Part shown: positions 1 through 8,165 of the stretch, piece after piece | Layout: the number at the start of each line of letters is the position of its first letter | Position numbering within the stretch: position 1 is the stretch's first letter | Assembly (NCBI RefSeq): GCF_008933115.1 | Contig: NZ_WBVO01000004.1 | Location: 124,001 to 188,000 of the forward strand | Source: Phaeocystidibacter luteus | Lineage (GTDB): Bacteria; Bacteroidota; Bacteroidia; Flavobacteriales; Schleiferiaceae | DNA length: 64,000 bases | Direction: 5' to 3' | Notes under the pieces: generated by a model | Databases searched by the model: none | What the model saw: only the letters and a program-made list of their open reading frames with translations | What the model was told of the DNA's origin: nothing | Translations under genes and position numbers: made by a program

Positions 1-76
1 GCGCGAGAATCACGAATAGAATTGCCAGTGCACGGAGCACATCAAGACCAAATACTCTGCCTTTATCCAAAATCAT
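1..76 (-). CDS. Acyltransferase 3 family protein, N-terminal fragment (cut by window edge)
   Basis: Reading the minus strand from an ATG at 74-76 gives 25 codons that run off the window. They include GLDVLRALAILFVILA, which matches the conserved start of acyltransferase-3 (OafA/NodX-type) membrane proteins: a short cytoplasmic lead, then the first transmembrane helix with the (L)D.LRA.A...V...H motif. Family members O-acylate sugars of the cell surface. Only this N-terminus is visible, so substrate and integrity are unknown. It lies 36 bp beyond the 3' end of hemN, on the same strand. Confidence 0.72.
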   Translation of the reverse strand, partial: MILDKGRVFGLDVLRALAILFVILA

Positions 77-112
77 CAATTGATTTTGGGAAGATAGTCA
101 GACTCCGCGATT

Positions 113-1459
113 CTACACAGCTTTGCTGAAAACGCCTTCACGCATAACGGCCATTCCGGGGTCGAAAGCGGCACAGACTACTCGAACAATGGCCTTGCCT
201 TTGGCGGTTACTTTCAGGCCACGCGAATCGATGGTAATGAGTCCGTCAGTTACGAAACTGAAGAGTTTCTTCTGAAGATCTGAGTCCATTTGCATTGCCT
301 TGAGTAAATCACGTTCCTTCAATCGGAAGTAGCAGCTCAGTTTCAAAATTCGCTCGCGAACTTCAATTTGATCGTGGCTCATGAGGTGACCTTTGAATAT
401 GGGCAGTTCACCTGCTTCTATGCGCGCCGCCCAATCTTCAACCACCTTTTCATTTTGCCAATAGGCGCCAAATGCATCGGAAATTGAGGACACGCCTAGT
501 CCAAGCTGAAGCGTTTCACGATCGTGCGTGTAGCCCATGAAGTTTCGGTGTAGGTGACGCTCTTCTCTAGCTTCGAAAAGTTCATCGCCAGGCAATACGA
601 AGTGATCCATGCCCACATCGACGTAGCCCGCTTTATTGAGCATGTCACAGCCCAGTTGATAAAGAGCCGTTTTTTCATTCGGCTTGGGCAAATCGTTTTC
701 GTCGTATGCACGCTGACTCTTACTTACCCAAGGCACGTGGGCATAGCTATAGAAAGCGATACGCTCGGGCAACATCTTCGTCACTTCGGTAAAGGTGTTG
801 TCCAATCCCTCAATCGTTTGGAATGGCAAGCCGTAGATGAGGTCGAAATTGATGCTGTTGTATCCGATCGCCCGCGCATCGTCAACGCACTGCCTTACTT
901 GCTCAACCGATTGCCAACGGTGGATGGCTTTTTGAACTTTTGGGTCGAAATCTTGAATTCCCAGGCTCATTCTCCGGAAGCCTAGATTGTAGAGCGCTTC
1001 GAGGTGCTCACGCTTGGTGTTGGCAGGGTGTCCTTCAAAACTAAATGCAAAATCGTCGGACTTTGTTTGTCCATCCAGCACCTGCTCCAGCATGGACGTC
1101 AGGTTTTCTGGATTGAAGAAAGTTGGGGTTCCGCCCCCAAGGTGGATACCTGAGATCTTGAAATCGATTCCTTTAAGTAGGTTGAGGTACATCTTCCACT
1201 CGCTAACGATATTGTCGATGTAGGGCTGTTCAACCTTATGGTTTTTAGTGATGCGCTTGTTACATCCGCAGTAGGTGCACAGTGCTTCGCAAAAGGGGAG
1301 GTGAAAATAGAGGCTCAGTTCGCCCTTCCGTTCTACTTCATCTACAAAGCGAGATAACGCCAGTTGTGTGTTGAATCCTTCTACATTCCAGTGGGGTACG
1401 GGAGGGTAGCTCGTATATCTAGGAACGGCTAGGTTGTACTTTTCCGAAGCGCGTGACAT
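113..1459 (-). CDS. hemN: Oxygen-independent coproporphyrinogen III oxidase
   Basis: A radical-SAM enzyme of 448 residues that decarboxylates coproporphyrinogen III to protoporphyrinogen IX in heme synthesis without oxygen. The HemN-type N-terminal signature PRYTSYPP lies near residues 13-20. The [4Fe-4S] motif CEALCTYCGC gives Cys57, Cys61 and Cys64 plus the HemN-specific Cys66. The SAM-binding GGGTPTF is at about 108-114. The C-terminal HemN domain is present and the length is normal (about 450). These features separate it from HemW-type paralogs. The gene stands alone between an acyltransferase and a membrane protein. Its role fits the heme A synthase at 18.9 kb in respiratory cytochrome assembly. 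Confidence 0.95.
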   Translation of the reverse strand: MSRASEKYNLAVPRYTSYPPVPHWNVEGFNTQLALSRFVDEVERKGELSLYFHLPFCEALCTYCGCNKRITKNHKVEQPYIDNIVSEWKMYLNLLKGIDFKISGIHLGGGTPTFFNPENLTSMLEQVLDGQTKSDDFAFSFEGHPANTKREHLEALYNLGFRRMSLGIQDFDPKVQKAIHRWQSVEQVRQCVDDARAIGYNSINFDLIYGLPFQTIEGLDNTFTEVTKMLPERIAFYSYAHVPWVSKSQRAYDENDLPKPNEKTALYQLGCDMLNKAGYVDVGMDHFVLPGDELFEAREERHLHRNFMGYTHDRETLQLGLGVSSISDAFGAYWQNEKVVEDWAARIEAGELPIFKGHLMSHDQIEVRERILKLSCYFRLKERDLLKAMQMDSDLQKKLFSFVTDGLITIDSRGLKVTAKGKAIVRVVCAAFDPGMAVMREGVFSKAV

Positions 1460-1537
1460 GGTGCTTTAGTTTCTGTGTAGAGCAAATGTCAGCACCTTTA
1501 AGAAGGCAAAAAATGCGATTTGTCAGGTTTTGGACGC

Positions 1538-2113
1538 TTAATGCGAGCGCTTTGCGATTTTTTGCTGATTTGCACTGAGAGGATGTGTGCTAGCGCGAGT
1601 GTTCGCCGCACTGCGCGCATGAATCACGGAGATCAAGTATTCCCGATTGGCAATGCTTTCGGGAATCGTCACTTTTTCTCCTCTGTTGTTCTCTAAGACG
1701 ATAGATTCGCTGAAGAACTTCTTGTTCTCTTTGATTAAACCCTTAAGCTGCATTGAACGATTATCAAGTATTCCGTAGCTAGTCACCTCATGTTGTGTAA
1801 TCGTCACTCTCGCAACTACGGAAAGTCCGAAAAGCCACAGGCCCAACAGAGAAATACCAAAGAACATAACTGTGTAAATCCAGATGCGCTCTGGAGAACT
1901 TTGGAGGTACAATCCTAAAAAGCCCATCAGTAGAAGGAATATTCCGAGGTACTTGGTCAAAGGACTTACCCGATATACCTGTTCAGCCGGATTCTCATTC
2001 CTTTGGTCGAATAGTCGTCGATCTTGTCGTTTTGCAATCGCATTGAGAGTAAAGACAAATACGGCCGTTAATCCAAAGCGAAGGACTTGCCACACCCACT
2101 CCGGTAACTCCAT
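1538..2113 (-). CDS. Membrane protein of unknown function, PH-like C-terminal region
   Basis: A 191-residue protein I do not recognise. An N-terminal hydrophobic segment (about 8-25) and two close transmembrane helices (about 54-73 and 78-100) are followed by a soluble region of about 90 residues with alternating beta-type pattern. That is the usual plan of small bacterial proteins with a PH-like domain after two helices. The start codon overlaps the stop of the O-methyltransferase gene by one base (TAATG), so the two are almost certainly co-transcribed and translationally coupled. No catalytic motif is visible. Confidence 0.7.
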   Translation of the reverse strand: MELPEWVWQVLRFGLTAVFVFTLNAIAKRQDRRLFDQRNENPAEQVYRVSPLTKYLGIFLLLMGFLGLYLQSSPERIWIYTVMFFGISLLGLWLFGLSVVARVTITQHEVTSYGILDNRSMQLKGLIKENKKFFSESIVLENNRGEKVTIPESIANREYLISVIHARSAANTRASTHPLSANQQKIAKRSH

Positions 2114-2751
2114 TACAGAACTCTTGCCGCCATCAATCCATCTCTTACCGGAAGTAGTACATTTTCAACCCTGTCATCTTCCGTAATGTATCGGTTGAGT
2201 TCGCGTAGGGTTTCTGTATCCTCGTCCGTGGCCTTCGGATCCACGATTTTACCGCTCCAAAGTACATTGTCGCAAAGGATAAGTCCGCCCGGATTCATGT
2301 TCTCAATCACGAGTTCGTAGTACTTGAGGTAATTGGATTTATCGGCATCGATAAATACCAAATCCCACTTGTCGGCAAGTGTAGGAATGATTTCCAATGC
2401 ATTGCCAATATGCTGAATAATCTGATTTCCCTTTGGGTGTTGGTCGAACCACTTGCGCGCAAAATCTTCCAGCTCTTCATTTATGTCAATCGTGTGAAGT
2501 ACTCCGTCTTTAGGCAGTCCTTCTGCCATGCAAAGCGCAGAATAGCCGGTATACGTACCAATTTCAAGTACTTTTTTAGGACGATGAAGATGGGAGAGAA
2601 GGGAGAGAACTCGACCTTGAAGATGTCCGCTCAACATTCGGGGTACCATGACCTTTGCGTGAGTTTCTCTGTTGAGTTTCGCGAGGAGTTCGCTTTCGGG
2701 ACTCGTATGCTCGTGAACGTAATTGTCGATATCTTGTGGGAGGAATTCCAT
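2113..2751 (-). CDS. SAM-dependent O-methyltransferase (methyltransferase family 3)
   Basis: A 212-residue class I methyltransferase of the caffeoyl-CoA/catechol O-methyltransferase group. SAM motif I is VLEIGTYTGYS (about 61-71). The acidic motif after strand 4 is VFIDADKSNY, whose Asp and Lys bind the divalent metal and substrate hydroxyl in this family. The following DNVLWSGKV-like segment (here DNVLWSGKIVD) is diagnostic. These enzymes methylate catechol-type hydroxyls; the natural substrate in bacteria is generally unknown. It heads a two-gene unit with the membrane protein downstream and is divergent from the gene at 2804 across 52 bp. Confidence 0.9.
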   Translation of the reverse strand: MEFLPQDIDNYVHEHTSPESELLAKLNRETHAKVMVPRMLSGHLQGRVLSLLSHLHRPKKVLEIGTYTGYSALCMAEGLPKDGVLHTIDINEELEDFARKWFDQHPKGNQIIQHIGNALEIIPTLADKWDLVFIDADKSNYLKYYELVIENMNPGGLILCDNVLWSGKIVDPKATDEDTETLRELNRYITEDDRVENVLLPVRDGLMAARVL

Positions 2752-2803
2752 ACCTATGGGTTTTCAACGAAGGTAAATATCTGCATCCACATCTCCACCT
2801 CTA

Positions 2804-3331
2804 ATGAAGCTCTCGCTATCCAGGTTCAACGCGTTATTCATCACAGCACTTGCCCTCGTGGTGATTGAATCGGTCTTATTCGGTTCTCAGGCCTTTGCCC
2901 TGGCCATGTTCCTCTCTGAAGATGTAAGTACCGATGTACTGTTGATGCTCGCCAAGGATAATCTCTTCGTCTTTGTGCATTGGTATGCATTAGTGGTGAT
3001 CAATCGAAACTTGAAGACTATTCGACGATCGGGTGCGGATGTCGTATCGATCTCCGAAGTGCAAAAGGTCATTCTCGTTATAGTACTTGCTTTGTTGCTC
3101 TACGCAGATGGTACTAGATTGATTCAATTATTCGTCCTGGTAACCGTTGATTTCCAGCGTGACTTTGCTCCTGCGATGGATGAAGAAAACTTTATTTTGA
3201 TTCTGCTATCGCTTTCATTGTATTTCACGAATGCAATTCTTCTCTTCTATGGCGTTTCAAAATTGTTGCTTTCGAGCTTTATCAAGACAACCATCAGAAG
3301 GAATAGTGAAGTAGTTACCTTAGATGGATAG
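2804..3331 (+). CDS. Four-helix integral membrane protein of unknown function
   Basis: A 175-residue hydrophobic protein with four predicted membrane segments (about 10-35, 45-65, 88-110 and 130-155) and a short basic tail. The helices and the conserved-looking acidic and aromatic residues between them do not match a family I can name. It overlaps the next ORF by 8 bases if that ORF used its most upstream ATG. The signal-peptide start of the next gene instead leaves a 19-bp gap. The two are probably an operon. Confidence 0.65.
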   Translation: MKLSLSRFNALFITALALVVIESVLFGSQAFALAMFLSEDVSTDVLLMLAKDNLFVFVHWYALVVINRNLKTIRRSGADVVSISEVQKVILVIVLALLLYADGTRLIQLFVLVTVDFQRDFAPAMDEENFILILLSLSLYFTNAILLFYGVSKLLLSSFIKTTIRRNSEVVTLDG

Positions 3332-3350
3332 GCACATAATCCCCTCGTAC

Positions 3351-3785
3351 ATGAAATTCTCATTTCCTTTCGCCGTAATTCTCGCTTTTGGATTCTCTAT
3401 CACAACATATGCTCAGGATCAAACCTTGGCTTCAATGTCGGATTGCGATTCATTTGTGGACAGCACTATGCACATGTTTTATGTCGGCGACTTCGAGAAG
3501 CTGGGTTCAGCCATGGCTCCATATTGGCCGGTGGAGGAAACCGTTCAGAATGAGGTGATGGCCAAGGGGCATGATGCGTTTGAGTTTTTCAAGGCGACGT
3601 ATGGAGGACCGTTCGAAATCGTCAAAGGCAAGACCTCGGTAATTGAAGGTTTGGGAATCCGCTACACCATGTACCTAAAGTTCGAAACCCACGCCTTGCG
3701 GGTGTACTACTATTTCTACGAAGGGGTGAATGGGTACTTCCTAAACTCCTACGGTTTCGATGTAAACTGGAAAGAAGACTTTTAG
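3351..3785 (+). CDS. Secreted protein of unknown function
   Basis: The chosen start gives 144 residues beginning with a clean signal peptide (MKFSFPFAVILAFGFSITTYAQ). An in-frame ATG 27 bases upstream (3324) would put a charged leader before it and is less likely. The mature part of about 120 residues is a mixed alpha/beta domain rich in aromatics, of the size of small periplasmic NTF2-like proteins, but I see no decisive motif. Its stop overlaps the stop of the convergent M16 peptidase gene by four bases. Confidence 0.6.
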   Translation: MKFSFPFAVILAFGFSITTYAQDQTLASMSDCDSFVDSTMHMFYVGDFEKLGSAMAPYWPVEETVQNEVMAKGHDAFEFFKATYGGPFEIVKGKTSVIEGLGIRYTMYLKFETHALRVYYYFYEGVNGYFLNSYGFDVNWKEDF

Positions 3786-5014
3786 CGAGCCTTGTACACA
3801 AGGGTGCTGAGTTGGTCGGGATCAAAAGCCTCATTGGCCACACGAAGAATGGCATCCGAAGTCACCGATTCGATTCGCTCTGCAATCTCTTCGAAGGTGT
3901 CAATCTTGTTATAGTGGAGCAAGGTTCTACCTTGGCCAATCATGGAGCTGGCGTTGTTCTCTTGTGACAAGGCAATTTGGCCAAGCAATTGCTGCTTTGC
4001 TTTCTTAAGCTGAACTACACCTAGTTTTTTCTCCCGAAGTAAACGCAGCTCTCGGTGGATTAGCCTGAGACTTCGATCAATGGTTCCTTTGTCTGTTCCC
4101 ACATACACCCCAAATGTGCCCGTATCGGTATATGGCGTATAAAAGGATTCGATGTTGTATGCAAAACCGTACTTCTCACGGATGTTGAGGTTTAGTCTTG
4201 AGTTCATACCAGGACCACCAAGCAGGTTGTTCAAGAGAATCATGGCGCTTAGGTCGGCATGATGCAGGCCATATCCACGATTGCCAATGATGGCATGCGT
4301 CTGATACGTTTCCTTGTTCTCGAACTGATACGTGGTCTTGTATTCATTGATCGGGCGACGATGGTAGCGTGGGTCACCGGTAGGCAAATCGCTCGCGTAC
4401 TTGTCGATCCACTTCTTGACATCCGCAAAGTCGAATCTACCAACAATGCTGAACACCATTCGCTCTGGTGAATAGTGTTTTTGCATCCAATCCATCAATC
4501 TCGAACGGTCTATTTCGGCGAGGCTTTCCGGCGTGCCCAAAATATTTCGTCCAATGGGATGCCCGGAGAACAGGAGATCTTCGAAATCATCAAAAATGAG
4601 TTCGCTTGGAGAATCGAGATAAGACGAAATTTCGTCGTTGATTACATCGCGCTCCTTGTTCACCTCCTTTTCAGGCATGACAGACTGGAAAGCAATTTCG
4701 AAGAGTAGTTCAATGGCTCTTGGCAAATGGCGTTCGAGCACGGAGGCGTGGAGAATAGTTTCCTCCTTACCCGTATATGCGTTGAGCTCGCCACCTACAT
4801 CTTCGAGTCGGCTGAGAATGTGATATGCCTTGCGTTTCTTCGTCCCTTTAAACAACACATGCTCAATAAAGTGAGCCATGCCCTGTTCATTATCATTCTC
4901 ATCACGCGACCCCACATTAATAATCAAACCACAGTGCGCAACAGGGCTATCCACATATCTGTGAACCACGCGCAAACCATTGGGTAGAGTTAATATTTGG
5001 TGTGGGGTTTCCAT
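3782..5014 (-). CDS. M16 family zinc peptidase (processing-peptidase-like, cytoplasmic)
   Basis: A 410-residue insulinase-family metallopeptidase. The inverted zinc motif HFIEH is at 48-52, with the third ligand Glu at about 128 (ERDVINDEI). The C-terminal half has the R/Y substrate-binding region (RLNLNIREKYGFAYN). I chose the ATG at 5012-5014. The open frame continues 93 bases further upstream, but that part would be translated from the hairpin array. The start METPHQILTLPNGLRVV matches the usual M16 start, and a TACTTTCG box lies between the array and the ATG on the minus strand. There is no signal peptide, unlike the pair at 14.3-17.7 kb. Homologs in this phylum are single-gene, single-domain peptidases of unclear substrate. 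Confidence 0.92.
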   Translation of the reverse strand: METPHQILTLPNGLRVVHRYVDSPVAHCGLIINVGSRDENDNEQGMAHFIEHVLFKGTKKRKAYHILSRLEDVGGELNAYTGKEETILHASVLERHLPRAIELLFEIAFQSVMPEKEVNKERDVINDEISSYLDSPSELIFDDFEDLLFSGHPIGRNILGTPESLAEIDRSRLMDWMQKHYSPERMVFSIVGRFDFADVKKWIDKYASDLPTGDPRYHRRPINEYKTTYQFENKETYQTHAIIGNRGYGLHHADLSAMILLNNLLGGPGMNSRLNLNIREKYGFAYNIESFYTPYTDTGTFGVYVGTDKGTIDRSLRLIHRELRLLREKKLGVVQLKKAKQQLLGQIALSQENNASSMIGQGRTLLHYNKIDTFEEIAERIESVTSDAILRVANEAFDPDQLSTLVYKAR

Positions 5015-5045
5015 TGGGGGGCGAAAGTACGAAAAGGATTGCCGG

Positions 5046-5303
5046 CCCGCCAGTTGGCGGGGGATTAAGGTGCTGCGCACAAGACTAGCTGCGCTAGTAA
5101 GGCTCACTTTGTTCGCAAGGCGCTTCGCGCAAGGCAGCGTAGCTGCAAGGACTAGCGGGGCTAGTAAGGCTCACTTCGTTCGCAAGGTGCTGCGCACAAG
5201 ACTAGCTGCGCTAGTAAGGCTCACTTTGTTCGCAAGGCGCTTCGCGCAAGGCAGCGGGGCTGCAAGGACTAGCTGCGCTAGTAAGACTCACTTCGTTCGT
5301 AAG
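5046..5303 (+). repeat. AAG-linked mini-hairpin array, locus I left half
   Basis: About 15 short inverted repeats joined by the triplet AAG. After a first palindrome (CCCGCC-AGTT-GGCGGG, 5046-5061) come two exact 117-bp tandem copies (5070-5186 and 5187-5303), each of seven hairpins. The types are GTGC-TGC-GCAC, ACTAGC-TGC-GCTAGT, GCTCAC-TTT-GTTCGC, GCGC-TTC-GCGC, GCAGC-GTA-GCTGC, ACTAGC-GGG-GCTAGT and GCTCAC-TTC-GTTCGC. The copies differ only in loops (GTA/GGG, GGG/TGC) and in one closing pair changed on both sides (G...C to A...T). The array starts 31 bp upstream of the M16 start codon and ends 73 bp before the four-helix-bundle gene. The class is unknown to me. Confidence 0.9.
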
Positions 5304-5376
5304 GGTGAAACGTCAGTAAACGGAAGTAAACGTTTATTCTACGACTATTAAGCCACTGAATCATTTTTTTGTTAAG

Positions 5377-5736
5377 ATGAAATCGGATTTAAAAGTGTTG
5401 GTCCATGTTCAATTGGAAATGACTCATGAGCATTGCATACTACTACGTAAGAAGGACATTCGATGTGATCTTGCACATCAATTAGAAAAGGCAAGTAGAA
5501 GCATCTCGAACAACTACCATGAAGGGTTTGCGACAAGATTTACTGGTGAGAAACTCAAGTTCTTTGATTACGCTAAGCGGTCAGCAGCTGAAGTCAGAGG
5601 AATGTTGAAAGAGCGGAAGTATTATTCTGCTGTGAGTTCTCAAGAGATTCAAGAGTTAGATTCCATTTTGAAAGAAATCGACACTCAGTTTATTAAGCTT
5701 ATCAGCTTTTTTAAAAAGAGAAAGGGTCAAGTGTAA
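5377..5736 (+). CDS. Four-helix-bundle protein, S23 / 23S rRNA intervening-sequence protein family
   Basis: A 119-residue, highly helical, basic protein. The segment at about 36-50 (LEKASRSISNNYHEG), followed by KLKFFDYAKRSAAEVRGML, fits the family core QLrrAa.SI..Ni.EG...s..ef..fl..A..S..E. Known relatives are the proteins encoded inside 23S rRNA intervening sequences and the bAvd accessory proteins of diversity-generating retroelements, which form pentameric barrels and bind nucleic acid. The His-Glu-Gly replacing the usual Ala-Glu-Gly is a small divergence. No rRNA or reverse transcriptase gene is near. The gene sits exactly between two oppositely oriented hairpin arrays, as the intervening-sequence ORF sits between inverted repeats. 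A functional link is inference. Confidence 0.75.
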   Translation: MKSDLKVLVHVQLEMTHEHCILLRKKDIRCDLAHQLEKASRSISNNYHEGFATRFTGEKLKFFDYAKRSAAEVRGMLKERKYYSAVSSQEIQELDSILKEIDTQFIKLISFFKKRKGQV

Positions 5737-5818
5737 CTCAACCCTTTCACTATTCTATTCTCCTGTGTGAAGTGCTTTCAACGCGTTTCGACTCGCAGCA
5801 CATTGTGTAAATCGCACT

Positions 5819-6070
5819 TGCCTTCCCGACGAGTCTTGCACGGAGCGCCTTATCACCGGAGGTGATTCTTGCGAGCATCGCGAGCCTTAACAGCAAAGCT
5901 GTTCTTGTGAACGAAGTGAACCTTGCGCGCAGCTAGTCCTTCCGGCCCCGCTGCTGCCTTGCGCAACGCGCCTTACTCACGCAGTGAGTCTTACTAGCTC
6001 TGCTAGTCTTATGCGAAGCATCATACTACCTCCGGTAGTCTTTGCGCCCTGCGCCTTAATCTTTCAGATT
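5819..6070 (+). repeat. CTT-linked mini-hairpin array, locus I right half
   Basis: On the plus strand the linkers are CTT, the reverse complement of the left half. Clear units include ATCACC-GGA-GGTGAT, AACAGC-AAA-GCTGTT, GTGAAC-GAA-GTGAAC (tandem G.A mismatches), ACTCAC-GCA-GTGAGT, ACTAGC-TCT-GCTAGT, ATGC-GAA-GCAT, ACTACC-TCC-GGTAGT and GCGC-CCT-GCGC. The last hairpin, AATCT-TTC-AGATT, spans the stop codon of the S9 peptidase gene. The part before about 5846 is more degenerate. It is less regular than the left half and has no exact higher-order tandem copy. Confidence 0.85.
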
Positions 6071-8122
6071 CTCTCCCAACCACCTAAAAAACTCACTATG
6101 CCACACCATACCATTCTGCGGGTTCAACACCCAATGGCCTTCGTTAGGGAAGTAGAGGAAGCGCGATTCTACGCCCTGAAGTTGGGCGGCGTTGAATGCC
6201 TCCATGCCCTGGTTTTCCGGTACACGGAAGTCCTTTCCACCATGGATTACGAGAATAGGCGTGTCCCAATTCTGTACAAACTTGGCGGGATTGTATTGCG
6301 TGTAGCTGAGCGGCTGAGGCGATTGCCAATACGGTCCGCCTAGGTCCCAATTTGCGAAGAATAGTTCCTCAGTGGAGCCATACCAGCTTTCCATATTGAA
6401 GAGTCCACAGTGACTGATGAATGCGCTAAAGCGACCTTCGTGAATTCCAGCCAACATGTAAACGCTGTAGCCTCCATAGCTGGCTCCTACTGCACCGAGA
6501 TTCTCGGTATCCACGTATGGTTCTTTGGCAACATCATCAATTGCAGCGAGGTAGTCGCGCATGGCTTGTCCACCCCAATCGCCGGAAATCTGCTCGTTCC
6601 ATTCTGAACCGAAGCCTTGAACACCGCGACGGTTAGGAGCTACTACAATATAGCCTTGGGCCGCCATCACCTGGAAGTTCCAGCGGTAGCTGTAAAATTG
6701 ACTCACCGGACTTTGTGGTCCGCCTTGGCAATAAAGAAGCGTTGGGTACTTCTTGGTTTCATCGAAGTCTGGCGGGTAAATCACCCAAGTGAGCATTTCC
6801 TTACCGTCACTGGTTTCTACCATGCGCTTTTCAATTCGGCTGAGGTCGGTGAGGTTGTAAATGCCGTCGTTTACATGGGTGAGCTGTCGAACCTCTTCGT
6901 CTTCTTCAAGGATGAAGATCTCAGTAGCATGGTTCATATCCTGACGCTCCGCAAATACGAGGTCATCCATTGCATGGAATCCATTGTAGTTGTAATCACC
7001 AGAAGTGAGGAACTCCATTTCGTAGCTGATGCGCTCGTCTTTTTTGATTCGGCCTAACTCAATTTCCGCAAGCTGTTGCGTAGCCATGGTTGGAACGTTT
7101 ACAACCAACTCATCATCTTCAACCCACTGGAAGTCATTGATGTACTCTACTTGTAAATCGTCGGCTTCACCGAGTATAGAAGTGAAGTTCTTAGCAATAT
7201 CGTAAATCGCCAAGCGGTTCTCATCCGACTCGTAGCCGTCGTGAGCCATAGAGGTGAATGCGAGGTATTTGTTGTTAGGTGAGAACTGTGGATGCGTGTC
7301 GTATCCCATTTGGCCTGGGACGTTCATAGTTTCACCTGTTTCAACATTATAAAGACGAATAACGCTGTTCGTTGAAACGGCAAAATCTTTACCTACAGCT
7401 TCTTTAGTGCTATAAGCGATGTACTTGCCATCCGTACTCATCGTGAAGCTTTCACTTCCACTAAAAGGTGGAATCGGGCACTCGAACTGCGAGCCTTTCA
7501 TCAAATGTGTGTAATCCGTTCCTTCGGATTCAATCATCTTCTCGCCGGAAAGGTCGAGGGAGCCAAATGCGGGATGATTCACATATTCGTCGCTCCAGTG
7601 ATCCCAGTGGCGATACATCAAATCGTCTATAATTCTGAAATCGGCCTGCTTGAGCGCTGGGTACTTGTCTTCCGAAGTTTCGAAAACCTTCTCGCGAACA
7701 CTGAAGAGAAGCTTCCAGCTTCCATCCTTCATCTTCATTGGCTTGAAGTTACCTGAACCCTCAGGCAGGTTGGTGAGCTTTTCAGGTGTGCCTCCAACTT
7801 CGGTGATCCAATATTGGCCGTCCTTTGCGTAGCCGATATGAGTTTCATCAAAGAAAACGGCAGCTCCTTCGCTACCTGGAAGGTCTATGACGAGACGTGG
7901 CTCGTCCGATTCTACGTTGTAGATGTACAAGTCACGTTCGCTAGAGTTCTCCTCTAAATTGTATCGAGTAACTCCATAGAGAACGAGGTTTCCGTCTTCC
8001 GATACATCTTCCATCGACACTCTTCCGAGTGACCAAAGAAGGTCTGGAGTCATAATCTGAGATTGAGCCGAGGAGGTAAGCATTGCTCCCGTTGCCATAA
8101 TTGATAGGATTATCTTCTTCAT
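6056..8122 (-). CDS. Secreted S9 family prolyl-oligopeptidase-type serine peptidase
   Basis: 688 residues from the ATG that begins a signal peptide (MKKIILSIMATGAMLTSSAQ); a start 36 bases upstream lacks support. A seven-bladed-propeller-like N-terminal part is followed by an alpha/beta-hydrolase domain. Catalytic residues by motif are Ser548 in GASYGGYS, Asp631 in HGGKDFRVP and His663 in NEGHWV. These periplasmic enzymes (dipeptidyl or acylaminoacyl peptidases) cleave peptides, often after proline, in protein-feeding Bacteroidota. It is the last gene of the serS-to-S9 minus-strand run, 43 bp after the CoA-transferase gene. Its final codons overlap the terminal hairpin of the adjacent array. 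Confidence 0.93.
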   Translation of the reverse strand: MKKIILSIMATGAMLTSSAQSQIMTPDLLWSLGRVSMEDVSEDGNLVLYGVTRYNLEENSSERDLYIYNVESDEPRLVIDLPGSEGAAVFFDETHIGYAKDGQYWITEVGGTPEKLTNLPEGSGNFKPMKMKDGSWKLLFSVREKVFETSEDKYPALKQADFRIIDDLMYRHWDHWSDEYVNHPAFGSLDLSGEKMIESEGTDYTHLMKGSQFECPIPPFSGSESFTMSTDGKYIAYSTKEAVGKDFAVSTNSVIRLYNVETGETMNVPGQMGYDTHPQFSPNNKYLAFTSMAHDGYESDENRLAIYDIAKNFTSILGEADDLQVEYINDFQWVEDDELVVNVPTMATQQLAEIELGRIKKDERISYEMEFLTSGDYNYNGFHAMDDLVFAERQDMNHATEIFILEEDEEVRQLTHVNDGIYNLTDLSRIEKRMVETSDGKEMLTWVIYPPDFDETKKYPTLLYCQGGPQSPVSQFYSYRWNFQVMAAQGYIVVAPNRRGVQGFGSEWNEQISGDWGGQAMRDYLAAIDDVAKEPYVDTENLGAVGASYGGYSVYMLAGIHEGRFSAFISHCGLFNMESWYGSTEELFFANWDLGGPYWQSPQPLSYTQYNPAKFVQNWDTPILVIHGGKDFRVPENQGMEAFNAAQLQGVESRFLYFPNEGHWVLNPQNGMVWHSEFFRWLGENLKD

Positions 8123-8165
8123 GAGCGATTCTTTTTGCGAACCGTGAAGATAAGGCATTCGCGGG

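Noticed and set aside
554-985. Plus-strand ORF opposite hemN
   Set aside because: It is a shadow of the hemN reading frame with no start context or recognisable protein.
5015-5107. N-terminal extension of the M16 peptidase through the array
   Set aside because: The extra residues come from the hairpin DNA. The same kind of peptide appears wherever an array is read in frame, and a normal M16 start lies at 5014.
5377-5736. Diversity-generating retroelement (Avd-like gene)
   Set aside because: No reverse transcriptase and no template/variable repeat pair is visible nearby. Only the protein family resemblance remains.
5046-6070. REP/BIME elements with a RAYT transposase
   Set aside because: No Y1 REP-associated transposase gene in the window. 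The units are shorter, closely packed and joined by a fixed triplet, unlike REPs.
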